47,643 nt of DNA. It comes from PVC group bacterium (GTDB lineage Bacteria; Verrucomicrobiota; Kiritimatiellia; PWTM01). The translations under genes and the position numbers were made by a program. The number at the start of each line of letters is the position of its first letter. Positions within the stretch are counted from its first letter, which is position 1. The DNA is taken from the NCBI GenBank assembly GCA_003563855.1, contig PWTM01000191.1, forward strand, positions 1 through 47,643, given 5' to 3'. Below, one piece after another: positions 1 to 9,413 of this stretch. Under the pieces are notes generated by a model that did not search any database, was not told where the DNA came from, and saw nothing but the letters and a program-made list of their open reading frames with translations.

Positions 1-1
1 C

Positions 2-1903
2 CCGCTCCTCCATGATCTCCAGGAAATCCGTGGCGACCGACACCCCCTTCTCGTTCGCCAGGCGTTGCTGCACCTTGATCCGAACGATCGCCTCCAATGC
101 CCGTTCGCGGAGCATTCGGGCCGGCGACTCGCCGCCGAACTCCTCCCGCCAGAGGTCCGCGGCGTCGGTCACCCCGTGCGCGAAGAAGAAATGCCGGGCG
201 ACCGCGGCCCGTTCGCGCAGCATCCAGTGCCGCAGCTCCGCCGCGCTCACCGCCGTGCCGTCGATCGAGGCGACCGTGACCTCTTCCCCCTCCGCGGTGC
301 CGGGGGCGGCGCCGGGCATTCGCGGGAGCGCCGCGGGCATGGCGCCTCCGCTCGCCGCGGCCGCCTCTTCCCGCCCGCGCGGGAGAAACTCGTGGGCGCC
401 GATATCCGGGGCGCCGTGATAGAGGGGATTCCCCCAGAAGTCGCGTCCCCCGTGATCCGGAACCTCGCGCCCGGCGCCGATCGCCGGCGAATCGGGCCGC
501 AACCGGTAGCCGGCCAGGCGATCCGGATCGCGCATGTCGATGTCCCTGCCCCCGGTTCCGGGCGCCACCAGCCGGGGATCTCCGGTCACGGAATGGCGGC
601 CCCGCGGTTCGACGTTGAAGAACAGGTTGTGCGAGAATTCGGTGGTTTCCGGGTCCGGTTCGATGCCCCAGGCGCCCGCATCCTCGAAGACGAAGATGTT
701 GTTCCAGAACGCGGTCTCGATCGGGGTCCGGTTGTGGGGACGCGGGTTGGCGAAGATGGCGGCATTCAGCCCGGCCCGAAAGAAATGCGTGTTGTTATAG
801 ACCTGCACGTTGCGCACCCCCGCATCACGGGGGAAGCCGTAGAAATAGGCCCCGAGCCGTTCGTTCTGGCTGATGTTGTAGCGGATGACGACGTCCTCGT
901 TCACCGCTCTGCGCATGATCCCGGCGAACCAGTGGTTGTCGTGACTGTAGTTGTACTGGATCACCGTGCCGCGCGCGCTCCAGTCGGCATCGAAGCCGCC
1001 CCGGTCGCGATCGTTCCGCAGGTTCCCCGTATTGCCGTAGGCCTCGTTGAACTGCATCACGCAGTCGATGGTATTGAAATTGAAGACGCTGTGCCCGGTG
1101 CTGAAACGGCTGTTGAACGCGAGCACGTTGTGCTCCACGAGCGGCGCGATGGCCATCCGCACGATGATCCCGTTTCTGCCCGTCCGCTCGACCCGGTTTC
1201 CGCGGATCACCAGGTCGCGCCACGGGTAATAGTCGTCCGAGGTCAGGCCGCGCCAGGTCGACTGGTTGCCGATGCCGACCCCGCCCACGTTGCGGATGAC
1301 GTTGTTTTCGATGAGCACGCCATCGAAGCGGGTCCGGGTCTCGTCGCCGAGCACGTGGATGTGGATGCCCCCGTGCTCCTTGCCGCCCACCTCCCCGTTG
1401 ACGCTGTGGACATAGCAATGGCGGATCACGATGTGATTCAGTATGCCGGCATCCCGCCCGACCACATGGATTCCCCGCAGCGGCCCCTGGTCCCGACGCG
1501 ATCCGTCCGTGTTGGTCAGCTCCAGGTTGCTGACTTCCCAGTACTCGCCGTTCTCGAGGTAGAAGGCCGCGTTGACCGCGCCGTTCCCGTTGATCACGGG
1601 CTTGTTCTCGATGTCGTCCTCGAAAACCTCCCCCGTCGCGGGATCGTAGGCGGCCACGACGATAGGGGCCCCGGCGCGGCCGCTTCCCGTGGGCGTGAAC
1701 GCGCCGTTGAAGATGCGGCCCTGGGCGAAAAGGATGCGGTCCCCGGCCGAAAAGGTCGCCGCGCGGTAGGTGTCGAAGTCGGCCTGACTCCGGATGCGGA
1801 AGACCCCGGGCGTTTCCCCGGCGCCCCCGCCCAGGGAGGCCGCGCTCATCCATGCCAGGATCAACCCCGCCGCCCCTACGAGGCCTGCGTTCGGCTTGTA
1901 CAC
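2..1903 (-). CDS. Secreted parallel beta-helix protein with C-terminal foldase-like domain (3' end outside window)
   Basis: About 634 codons are visible and the frame runs off the left edge without a stop. I place the start at GTG 1903: it is followed by a Lys and a hydrophobic stretch ending in small residues (residues 1-26), a good signal peptide. An AG-rich AGAAGAG lies just upstream. An ATG at 1849 would remove the signal. Residues ~30-510 have the Asn- and Val/Ile-rich rungs of right-handed beta-helix proteins (patterns such as IENNVIRN, VIQYNYSHDN). They end with the usual closing signature RPDSPAIGAG, then DFWGNP and IGAHEF. A Gly/Ala/Pro/Glu linker follows (~511-540). Residues ~541-634 then look like the N-terminal helical part of SurA/PpiC foldases (ASIDGTAVSAAELRHW, then IVRIKVQQRLANEKGV). 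Function is unknown; an exported, surface or periplasmic role is inferred. The beta-helix call is firm, the foldase-like call moderate. Confidence 0.75.
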   Translation of the reverse strand, partial: MYKPNAGLVGAAGLILAWMSAASLGGGAGETPGVFRIRSQADFDTYRAATFSAGDRILFAQGRIFNGAFTPTGSGRAGAPIVVAAYDPATGEVFEDDIENKPVINGNGAVNAAFYLENGEYWEVSNLELTNTDGSRRDQGPLRGIHVVGRDAGILNHIVIRHCYVHSVNGEVGGKEHGGIHIHVLGDETRTRFDGVLIENNVIRNVGGVGIGNQSTWRGLTSDDYYPWRDLVIRGNRVERTGRNGIIVRMAIAPLVEHNVLAFNSRFSTGHSVFNFNTIDCVMQFNEAYGNTGNLRNDRDRGGFDADWSARGTVIQYNYSHDNHWFAGIMRRAVNEDVVIRYNISQNERLGAYFYGFPRDAGVRNVQVYNNTHFFRAGLNAAIFANPRPHNRTPIETAFWNNIFVFEDAGAWGIEPDPETTEFSHNLFFNVEPRGRHSVTGDPRLVAPGTGGRDIDMRDPDRLAGYRLRPDSPAIGAGREVPDHGGRDFWGNPLYHGAPDIGAHEFLPRGREEAAAASGGAMPAALPRMPGAAPGTAEGEEVTVASIDGTAVSAAELRHWMLRERAAVARHFFFAHGVTDAADLWREEFGGESPARMLRERALEAIVRIKVQQRLANEKGVSVATDFLEIMEER

Positions 1904-2095
1904 ACGCTCTTCTCGCTTTCCGATCGCCGACGAGCGAACCTCCACCGTTGGTTCGTCAAGGATCGTGCCGATGATGGAGTCTCTTCGCCCGGAAGACAAG
2001 AACCGGCGCTCTCCGCGCCGGCCGCCGAGGTCCGGCCTATCACCGATGGCAAAGCAAAACAGCTTCGGCGGCGCTGTCGCCGGGCTTCACCCTAT

Positions 2096-2229
2096 GGAGT
2101 GCGGTGGCAGAGTCCCGGGCGCGCCGCGCGCCCGGGACGGCGACACCGCTTTCGCCCACGCCAGCCGCCGCGTGCCCCCGACCAACCCAAAGCGGCGTCG
2201 CCGGGCTTCGCCCTCTGCCGCCGCACTCC
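2096..2229 (+). repeat. Element A, copy 1 (MITE-like, 134 bp)
   Basis: The element is bounded by 17-bp terminal inverted repeats, GGAGTGCGGTGGCAGAG and CTCTGCCGCCGCACTCC, with one mismatch. Related copies lie at 28876-29004 (opposite orientation) and 34518-34651. It has no coding capacity and I see no target-site duplication. Confidence 0.8.
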
Positions 2230-2274
2230 ATATCGCGTCACCCTTTTGGCACCGTACGAGCCCCCCGCAGAAGC

Positions 2275-2490
2275 GAAGCGGGTGGATGTCCGCCCCCCGG
2301 GAACGCCACGCTCCAGCGTGGCACGGTCCTGGTCCGCGCGGTTCTCGTCCCCTTGGTCGGCCAGGCTGGAGCCTGGCGTTCCCGGGGGGCACGCTCCTCT
2401 CTACGTTATCGCCCCCTCTGCTGGATCCCCCCGGGGCGGCACGGAACCCTTACGAAGTCATCGGTTCTCCCGCCCCGGGGGCGGCCCCGC
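2275..2490 (+). repeat. Element B, copy 1 (long-hairpin repeat)
   Basis: The core is an imperfect inverted repeat: a 24-nt left arm (2299-2322) and a 24-nt right arm (2360-2383) pair at about 21 of 24 positions. Transcribed, it would fold into a long stem. The right flank to about 2490 is also shared with copy 2 at 13556-13768, and part of it with the inverted copy near 28660-28822. Confidence 0.75.
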
Positions 2491-2557
2491 ACCACGCCGC
2501 ACGGGGAGAAACCACCGCACGCCGAGAACTGGGGAAATTCCGCAGCAGTTACCACTC

Positions 2558-2586
2558 TTGTATTTTCGCGCCGGCTAGCCTACATT
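2558..2586 (+). promoter_or_regulatory. Putative nadE promoter (leaderless type)
   Basis: TTGTAT, 17 bases, TACATT. The -10 ends 8 bases before the nadE ATG (2595), so transcription would begin at or next to the start codon. No Shine-Dalgarno is visible. The -35 is weak (TTG only). The box AACTGGGGAA lies 21 bases upstream of it. Confidence 0.5.
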
Positions 2587-2594
2587 CCTGTCGC

Positions 2595-4330
2595 ATGAAG
2601 CGGATCGTCGTGGCGCTGGTGCAGGTGGACTTCACGGTGGGGGCTTTGCGGCCGAACGCGGAGAAGATCGCGCGGCTGGCGGGGCGGCTTCACGCGGAGG
2701 GGGCCGGGGTGGTGGTTTTCCCGGAGCTTGCGCTCTGCGGTTATCCGCCGGAAGACCTGGTGCTCAAGCCGCATTTCCTCGACGACGCGGCGGCGGCGCT
2801 TGGGGACCTGGCGGCGGCGCTGCCGCCGGCGGCCGTGGTGCTGGCCGGGGCGCCGGTGCGCCGGCGGGGCCGGGTGCTGAACGCGGCCGCCGTCCTGGCG
2901 GGGGGCCGGCTGGCGGCCGTCTACGGCAAGCACCTGCTGCCGAACTACGGGGTGTTCGACGAGAAGCGGCTTTTCGCGCCGGGCGGAACCTCGCTGGTGC
3001 TGACGGCGCCGGGCGCGCGGCTCGGGGTGCACGTCTGCGAGGATTCCTGGGAGTCGCGGGGCGCGCCCTGCCGGCGGCTCGCCGCCGCGGGCGTGGACGC
3101 GGTGCTGAATCTCTCCGCCTCGCCCTACCATCGCGGGAAGGCGGCCGAGCGCCTGGATGTGCTGGCGGCGGCGGCGCGCGCGGTCGGGGCGCCGCTGCTC
3201 TACTGCAACCTGGTCGGCGGACAGGACGAGCTGGTCTTCGACGGCGCGAGCATGGCGGTGGGGGCCGACGGCCGCCTTCGCGCCCGCGCGGCCGCCTTCG
3301 AAGAAGACGTGCTCTGGTTCGAGCTGCCCTGCGCCGCCCGCTCCGGCGCGAAACGCCTGGCCCGGCTGCGCGAAGCCGCGCTGCCCGTCCCGATCCCGCC
3401 CGCGCGCCGGCCCCGGCGGCCGCGGCGGATCGCGCCGCTGCCGGGTGCGGTCGAGGAGGTGTACCGCGCGCTCTCGCTCGGGCTGCGCGACTACATGGAC
3501 AAGAACGGCTTCGGGAAGGCGGTGATCGCGCTCAGCGGCGGGATCGATTCCGCGCTGGTGGCGGTGCTGGCGGCCGATGCGCTGGGCGCGGACCGGGTGC
3601 ACGCGGTGACGATGCCCTCGCGCTATTCCTCGGCCGGGACCCGGCGCGATGCGCGGCGGCTGGCGCGCAACCTCGGCATCCCGCTGCGGACGATCCCGAT
3701 CGATCCGCTGGTCGAGGCCTGCCGGGCCGCGCTCGCGCCCCACTGGGGCGCTCCGCCGCCGGACCTCGTCGAGGAGAACGTGCAGGCCCGGCTTCGCGGG
3801 CTGCTGGTCATGGCGCTCTCGAACGCGTTCGGCTGGCTGGTGCTCTCGACCGGGAACAAGAGCGAGCTGGCGATGGGCTACTGCACGCTCTACGGCGACA
3901 TGGCGGGCGGCTACGCGCTGATCAAGGACGTGCCCAAGACGCTGGTCTTCGAGCTGTGCCGCTGGCGCAACGCGCAGGGCCGGCCGCCCGTCATCCCGCC
4001 CTCGGTCCTCACGCGCGCGCCCAGCGCCGAGCTGCGCGAGAACCAGCGCGACGAGGACAGCCTTCCGCCCTACGCGCGGCTGGACCCGATCCTCGAGCGC
4101 TACGTCGAGCGCGACGGGCGGTTCGATGCCATCGTCGCGGAAGGATTCGCCCCCGAAACGGTTGCGCGCGTGATCCGGGGGGTGGACGCGGCCGAGTACA
4201 AGCGCCGGCAGGGCGCGCCGGGGGTGAGGATCACGGCGCGCGCCTTCGGCCGCGACCGCCGGATGCCGATCGTGAATCTCTACCGCGAGGGGCCGCGGCC
4301 GGCCGGGGTCCGCGCACGGGGGACCTCCGC

Positions 4331-4334
<4 letters not shown>
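2595..4334 (+). CDS. nadE: Glutamine-dependent NAD+ synthetase
   Basis: This enzyme makes NAD+ from deamido-NAD+ (NaAD), ATP and glutamine-derived ammonia. The 579-residue product has the expected two-domain form. An N-terminal carbon-nitrogen hydrolase (glutaminase) carries the Glu-Lys-Cys triad as E44 (FPELALCGYPPEDL), K112 (YGKHLLPNYGVFDE) and C148 (VHVCEDSW). A C-terminal synthetase has the ATP pyrophosphatase loop SGGIDSA near residue 314, then STGNKSE and YGDMAGGYA. Length is normal for the bacterial glutamine-dependent form. ATG 2595 is chosen because the protein then begins directly with the first beta strand, and because a promoter ends 8 bases upstream. The stop overlaps the next gene as ATGA, so the pair is probably translationally coupled. 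No defect is seen. Confidence 0.95.
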
Positions 4335-5869
<1,535 letters not shown>

Positions 5870-5877
5870 CCCGCGCC

Positions 5878-7614
5878 TCAGATGCGGTCGGGCGTCTCGA
5901 TCCCGAGCAGGTCCAGCCCCGCGCGTAGCGCGCGGGCCACGGCGCCGCAGATCCGCACGCGACTCTCGCGCACGCCCTCGGGTGCGCGCAGGAACGGCAC
6001 GTTCTGGTAGAAGCGGCTGTAGGCCTGGGCCAGCTCGTAGAGGTAGTCGGCCAGCAGGCTGGGCCGGAAGGCGGAGGCCGCGCGCAGCACGGCGTCCGGG
6101 AACCGCAGCAGGTGGAGCGCGAGCCGGCGCTCCGACGGGTCGGTGAAGCGGATCGGATGCCGGTCCAGCGCCGCGGCGTCGAAGCGCTCCGCGTACTTGT
6201 CCCGCACGCTCGCGATCCGGGCGAAGGCGTACTGCAGGTAGGGGGCCGAGTTGCCGTCGAGCGCCAGTGCCTTGTCCCAGGTGAAGGTGACGAGGCTCTG
6301 CGGGTGCTGGCTCAGGTCGGCGTACTTGACCGCGCCGAGGCCGACGGCGCGGGCGATCGCGCGCTGCTGCGCCTCGGGCAGGTCCGGACTCGAGGCGCGG
6401 ACCAGCGCCAGGGCCCGCTCCTCGGCCTCGTCGAGCAGCCGCTCGAGCTTGATGACGTTCCCCTCGCGCGTCGAGAACGTGCCCTCGGGGAGCCGCATGA
6501 GGCCGAACCAGACGTGGGCGAGCCGGGTGCGCACGCCGAGCCGGCGCGCGACGGCGAAGACCTGCCGGAAGTGGAGCTGCTGCCGCTCGTCCGTCACGTA
6601 GACGATCGCCTCGGGCGCGAACGCCTGCACGCGGTCGAGCACCGTCGCCAGATCCGTCGTCGCGTAGTTGAACCCCCCGTCGCGCTTGCGCACGAGGCAG
6701 ACGGGCAGGCCCTCGTCCTCGAGGTCCACGACCAGCGCGCCTTCGCTCTCGCGCGCCAGGCCTTCGCGCTCCATCCGGGCGATCAGGTCCGGCAGCGCCT
6801 CGTTGTAGTGACTCTCCCCGCGCGTGAGGTCGAAGCGCACGCCGAGCCGCGCGTAGATGCGGTCGAACTCCTGCCGGCTGAGCTCGACGAACCGCGTCCA
6901 GAGCGCCCGGTTCTCCGGGTCGCCCTGCTGGAGCTTGACCAGCTCGCGCCGGGCGGCGTCGCGCCAGGCCTCGTCCTCGCGTGCGCGCTCGTAGCTCGCG
7001 ACGTAGATGCGCTCGAGCTCTTCGACCGGGGCCGCCTCGAGCGCGACCGGGTCGGCGAAGTGCCGGTAGCCGAGGATCAGGATACCGAACTGCGTGCCCC
7101 AGTCGCCCAGGTGGTTGTCGGCGATGACCCGGTAGCCGAGGAACCGGTGCAGGCGATCGAGCGCGTTCCCGATGACGGTCGAGCGGATGTGCCCGACGTG
7201 CATCGGCTTGGCGACGTTCGGGCTCGAGTAGTCGAGCACGAGCGTGCGGCCCGCGCCGGGGGCGGGCGTCCCGAGCCGCGGGTCGGCGGCGGCGGCCTCG
7301 AGGCGGCGGGCCGCCCAGGCGTCGTCGATCCGAAGGTTCAGGAAGCCCGGGCCGGCGACCTCGACCGCCGCAACGGCCGGGTGGGGCGGGGCGGCGGCCG
7401 CCGCGGCCTCCGCGATCGCGCGCGGCGGCTTGCGCAGCGTGCGCGCGAGGCCCATCGCCGCGTTGCACTGCGCGTCGCCGTGCGCCTCCTGCGCCGTACG
7501 GGCGACAGGCGCCGCGAAGTCGGGCGCCTCCGCCAGCGCCGGGAACGCGGCGCGGAACGCCGCGCGCGCCCATGTGGAAAGTTCCTGCTCCAGCGTGTGC
7601 TCTTCCTGGGTCAT
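5878..7614 (-). CDS. argS: Arginyl-tRNA synthetase
   Basis: Class I synthetase that charges tRNA-Arg with arginine; 578 residues, the usual length. The N-terminal additional domain is followed by the HIGH-type signature HVGH at 139-142 inside SPNVAKPMHVGHIRST. A C-terminal DALR-type anticodon-binding helical domain contains FARIASVRDKY and ends near IETPDRI. As in many ArgS proteins a strict KMSK is absent; the equivalent region reads STREGNVIKL. The start at 7614 (MTQEEHTL) follows a good Shine-Dalgarno (AAGGGG, 7 bases away). A longer in-frame start at 7677 would add an unconserved tail and would overlap the promoter. The gene is convergent with the activator gene, with only 8 bases between the stops and no clear terminator. 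Confidence 0.95.
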   Translation of the reverse strand: MTQEEHTLEQELSTWARAAFRAAFPALAEAPDFAAPVARTAQEAHGDAQCNAAMGLARTLRKPPRAIAEAAAAAAPPHPAVAAVEVAGPGFLNLRIDDAWAARRLEAAAADPRLGTPAPGAGRTLVLDYSSPNVAKPMHVGHIRSTVIGNALDRLHRFLGYRVIADNHLGDWGTQFGILILGYRHFADPVALEAAPVEELERIYVASYERAREDEAWRDAARRELVKLQQGDPENRALWTRFVELSRQEFDRIYARLGVRFDLTRGESHYNEALPDLIARMEREGLARESEGALVVDLEDEGLPVCLVRKRDGGFNYATTDLATVLDRVQAFAPEAIVYVTDERQQLHFRQVFAVARRLGVRTRLAHVWFGLMRLPEGTFSTREGNVIKLERLLDEAEERALALVRASSPDLPEAQQRAIARAVGLGAVKYADLSQHPQSLVTFTWDKALALDGNSAPYLQYAFARIASVRDKYAERFDAAALDRHPIRFTDPSERRLALHLLRFPDAVLRAASAFRPSLLADYLYELAQAYSRFYQNVPFLRAPEGVRESRVRICGAVARALRAGLDLLGIETPDRI

Positions 7615-7648
7615 CCCGGTCCCCTTGACGGCCGCCGCCGAAGCGGGC

Positions 7649-7677
7649 ATTGTCGGGGTCGGAGGCGCGAAGCGCAA
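7649..7677 (-). promoter_or_regulatory. Putative argS promoter
   Basis: Read on the minus strand: TTGCGC, 17 bases, GACAAT. The predicted transcription start is near 7642, giving a leader of about 28 bases that contains the Shine-Dalgarno AAGGGG. Confidence 0.45.
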
Positions 7678-7724
7678 TGAAGATTCGCCGCCGGGGTCCC
7701 CGGCGCGATGGAGGAAACCGAACC

Positions 7725-8042
7725 ATGTCCCCAGCGAAGAAGAGCACCGGCGCGACCCGGAAGACGACGGCCCGGGCGGCGAAGGCGCCGGCCGCGAAAG
7801 CGCCCGCGAAGCCGGCGGCGAAGAAGGCGGCCGCGAAGAAGACGGTCCGGAAGACGGCGAAGACGCCGGCGGCCGCGGCGCCGGCGTCGGCGGTCCGTCC
7901 CGAGGAGCGGCATCGCCGCATTGCCGAGGCGGCCTATTTCATTGCGCTCAAGAAGGGCTTCGGTCGCAGCGACCCGGCCCATGACTGGGCGGAGGCGGAG
8001 AAGGAAGTCGACGCGCAGCTCGCGCGCGAAGCCCGTCGCTGA
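7725..8042 (+). CDS. Small DUF2934 protein with histone H1-like Lys/Ala tail
   Basis: A 105-residue protein. Residues 1-62 are a low-complexity Lys/Ala/Pro tail with repeated AKAPAAK-like units, like histone H1 C-terminal tails or bacterial H1-like proteins. Residues ~63-105 match the DUF2934 pattern: RIAEAAYFIALKKGF, then HDWAEAEKEVDA. The family's role is not established; a nucleic-acid-associated role is inferred from the basic tail. ATG 7725 has an AGGAG-type ribosome-binding site about 10 bases upstream; an ATG 75 bases further upstream lacks one. The gene is divergent from argS and stops 4 bases before purQ. Confidence 0.85.
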   Translation: MSPAKKSTGATRKTTARAAKAPAAKAPAKPAAKKAAAKKTVRKTAKTPAAAAPASAVRPEERHRRIAEAAYFIALKKGFGRSDPAHDWAEAEKEVDAQLAREARR

Positions 8043-8046
8043 GCGG

Positions 8047-8853
8047 ATGAGCGGTCGCCCCCGGATCCTCGTGATCACGGGCTACGGCCTGAATTGCGAG
8101 GCCGAGTCCTGTCACGCCTGGGCGCGGGCCGGCGCGGCGCCCGAGGCGGTGCATCTCTCCGACCTGCTGGCCGATCCCTCCCGGCTCGACGCCTTTGCGG
8201 GCCTGATGTTCATCGGGGGGTTCTCCTTCGGCGATCACATGACGTCGGGCCACGTCATGGCCGTGCGCCTGCGGCACCGGCTCGGGCCGCACCTGGAGCG
8301 GTTTCTCGACCGTGGCGGGTTGGCGCTGGGCGTCTGCAACGGGTTCCAGATCATGGTCAAGCTCGGCCTCGTGCCGGGCCTGCCCGATCCGCGGGCCTCG
8401 CGGCTTTCACCGCAGGTCGCGCTGATGGCCAACGACTGCGGCGCCTTCCAGAACCGCTGGGTGCGTGTCCGGTTCGAGCCCGACTCGCCCTGCGTCTTCA
8501 CGCGCGGGCTGGACACGATGCCGCTCCCCGTGCGCCACGGCGAGGGGAAGCTTTTCGTCCCGCGCAAGGCCGTGCTGGAGGCGATCGAAGCCGCGGGCTG
8601 CGTCGCCTGCCGCTACATCGACCCCGAGACCGGCGCGCCCGCGGACCGCTTCCCCGCCAACCCGAACGGGTCGGTCCATGCCATCGCCGGCCTCTGCGAT
8701 CCGACCGGCCGCGTCTTCGGGCTGATGCCGCACCCGGAAGCCTACCTCTACCCCGAGAACCACCCGACCTGGGACTTCGAGGGGAGCCCGCGCGACGAAG
8801 GCGAAGGCCTGGCCCTCTTCCGCAACGCCGTCGAGTTCTTGCGGGCGGGCTAG
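8047..8853 (+). CDS. purQ: Phosphoribosylformylglycinamidine synthase glutaminase subunit
   Basis: A class I glutamine amidotransferase of 268 residues. It would release ammonia for the conversion of FGAR to FGAM in purine synthesis. The nucleophile C97 sits in LGVCNGFQIM and the His-Glu pair is H229/E231 in MPHPEAYL. The N-terminus RILVITGYGLNCEAE matches PurQ-type glutaminases. It is somewhat longer than the ~225-residue Bacillus type, like the long PurQ forms of other phyla; a stand-alone class I amidotransferase with another partner is a minor alternative. The gene follows the DUF2934 gene by 4 bases. No strong Shine-Dalgarno is visible, so translational coupling is likely. No purL or purS lies in the window. 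Confidence 0.85.
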   Translation: MSGRPRILVITGYGLNCEAESCHAWARAGAAPEAVHLSDLLADPSRLDAFAGLMFIGGFSFGDHMTSGHVMAVRLRHRLGPHLERFLDRGGLALGVCNGFQIMVKLGLVPGLPDPRASRLSPQVALMANDCGAFQNRWVRVRFEPDSPCVFTRGLDTMPLPVRHGEGKLFVPRKAVLEAIEAAGCVACRYIDPETGAPADRFPANPNGSVHAIAGLCDPTGRVFGLMPHPEAYLYPENHPTWDFEGSPRDEGEGLALFRNAVEFLRAG

Positions 8854-8886
8854 CGGCGGTTGAGGGGGCGAACGCCGAACGGATGG

Positions 8887-8951
8887 AATCAGGAACTCAG
8901 GAAAGGCCGGAATCGGACCGCCGCGGAGCCCGCTTTCCTGAGTTCCTGATT
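8887..8951. repeat. Perfect 19-bp inverted repeat (AATCAGGAACTCAGGAAAG)
   Basis: The arms at 8887-8905 and 8933-8951 are exact reverse complements with a 27-base spacer. The same 19-mer recurs alone at 33419-33437. Confidence 0.85.
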
Positions 8952-9268
8952 GAACCTGCCCCCGTGGCCGCCCCCACGGAACACGCCGGCTCCGTGACGC
9001 CGCGACTCCATTTTGCCCGCCGGGTTCCGTCCCGTCTTCCAAGGCCTGGAAGACCGGGCCGCTCGCCCTTCCAAGGCTTGGAGACCCCACCGCGTCCTGT
9101 CCTTCGGTGCAGCCCGTCCCTCGTGTGTGCCCATCATTCGCGTCCATTCGCGGTTAACTCCGCGCCTTCACCCTCCCGTGCGCACCCGTAGTGAACGACA
9201 TAGCGAGGATCATCAGGCCAGAATCTGTGGGGAGGCCCAAGGCGAGGCCCAGGAGCGACGCCCGCGCC

Positions 9269-9303
9269 GTTGAACGTTGAGCGTTGAGCGTTGAACGTTG
9301 AAC
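9269..9303 (+). repeat. Heptameric tandem array, unit GTTGARC x5
   Basis: Five uninterrupted 7-base units (GTTGAAC or GTTGAGC), then GTTT. The same unit occurs at 31720-31754 (reverse) and 33510-33537. Confidence 0.9.
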
Positions 9304-9316
9304 GTTTCCGTCCAAT

Positions 9317-9345
9317 TTGCTCCGTCCGACGGAAGGTGATAGGGT
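9317..9345 (+). promoter_or_regulatory. Putative promoter of the secreted prenyltransferase-fold gene
   Basis: TTGCTC, 17 bases, TAGGGT. The predicted start is near 9352, giving a leader of about 60 bases before ATG 9414. The same TAGGGT hexamer forms the -10 of both gapA and rplU. Confidence 0.55.
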
Positions 9346-9413
9346 GGTCGCGGTCCTGCGGATCGGGTGGGGGCTGGCAGGGTTCCGCGGAGGCATCAGC
9401 GAAGGAAACGACG

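Larger units (their letters stand above)
1904..2557. other. Gene-free stretch with composite repeat A-B upstream of nadE
   Basis: No reading frame here has protein-like composition; the long open frames are Arg/Pro/Gly-rich products of GC bias. The stretch holds a small GC hairpin (about 2005-2021), element A (2096-2229), a linker, element B (2275-2490) and the box AACTGGGGAA (2527-2536). The nadE promoter follows. Confidence 0.7.
8854..9316. other. Gene-free stretch with mixed short repeats
   Basis: No protein-like frame is present. It holds the 19-bp inverted repeat (8887-8951), a TTCCAAGGCCTGGAAG-type palindromic repeat (about 9036-9090), a 21-bp segment at 9136-9156 present in inverse orientation at 33338-33358, and a heptamer array (9269-9303). 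Confidence 0.7.

Noticed and set aside
825-1853. Minus-strand frame starting MDERGLPG
   Set aside because: Arg/Gly-rich product of GC bias in a neighbouring frame of the beta-helix gene, which is read in a different frame through the same bases.
2318-2340. TGGCACGGTCCTGGTCCGCG in element B as a sigma54 -24/-12 promoter
   Set aside because: The GG and GC dinucleotides are not at the required 10-base spacing, and the sequence is part of a hairpin arm and loop present in all copies.
65-2578. Long plus-strand open frame of 837 codons
   Set aside because: It is the shadow of the minus-strand beta-helix gene and repeats; its composition is Ala/Arg/Pro/Val-rich without motifs, while the minus frame gives clear protein signatures.
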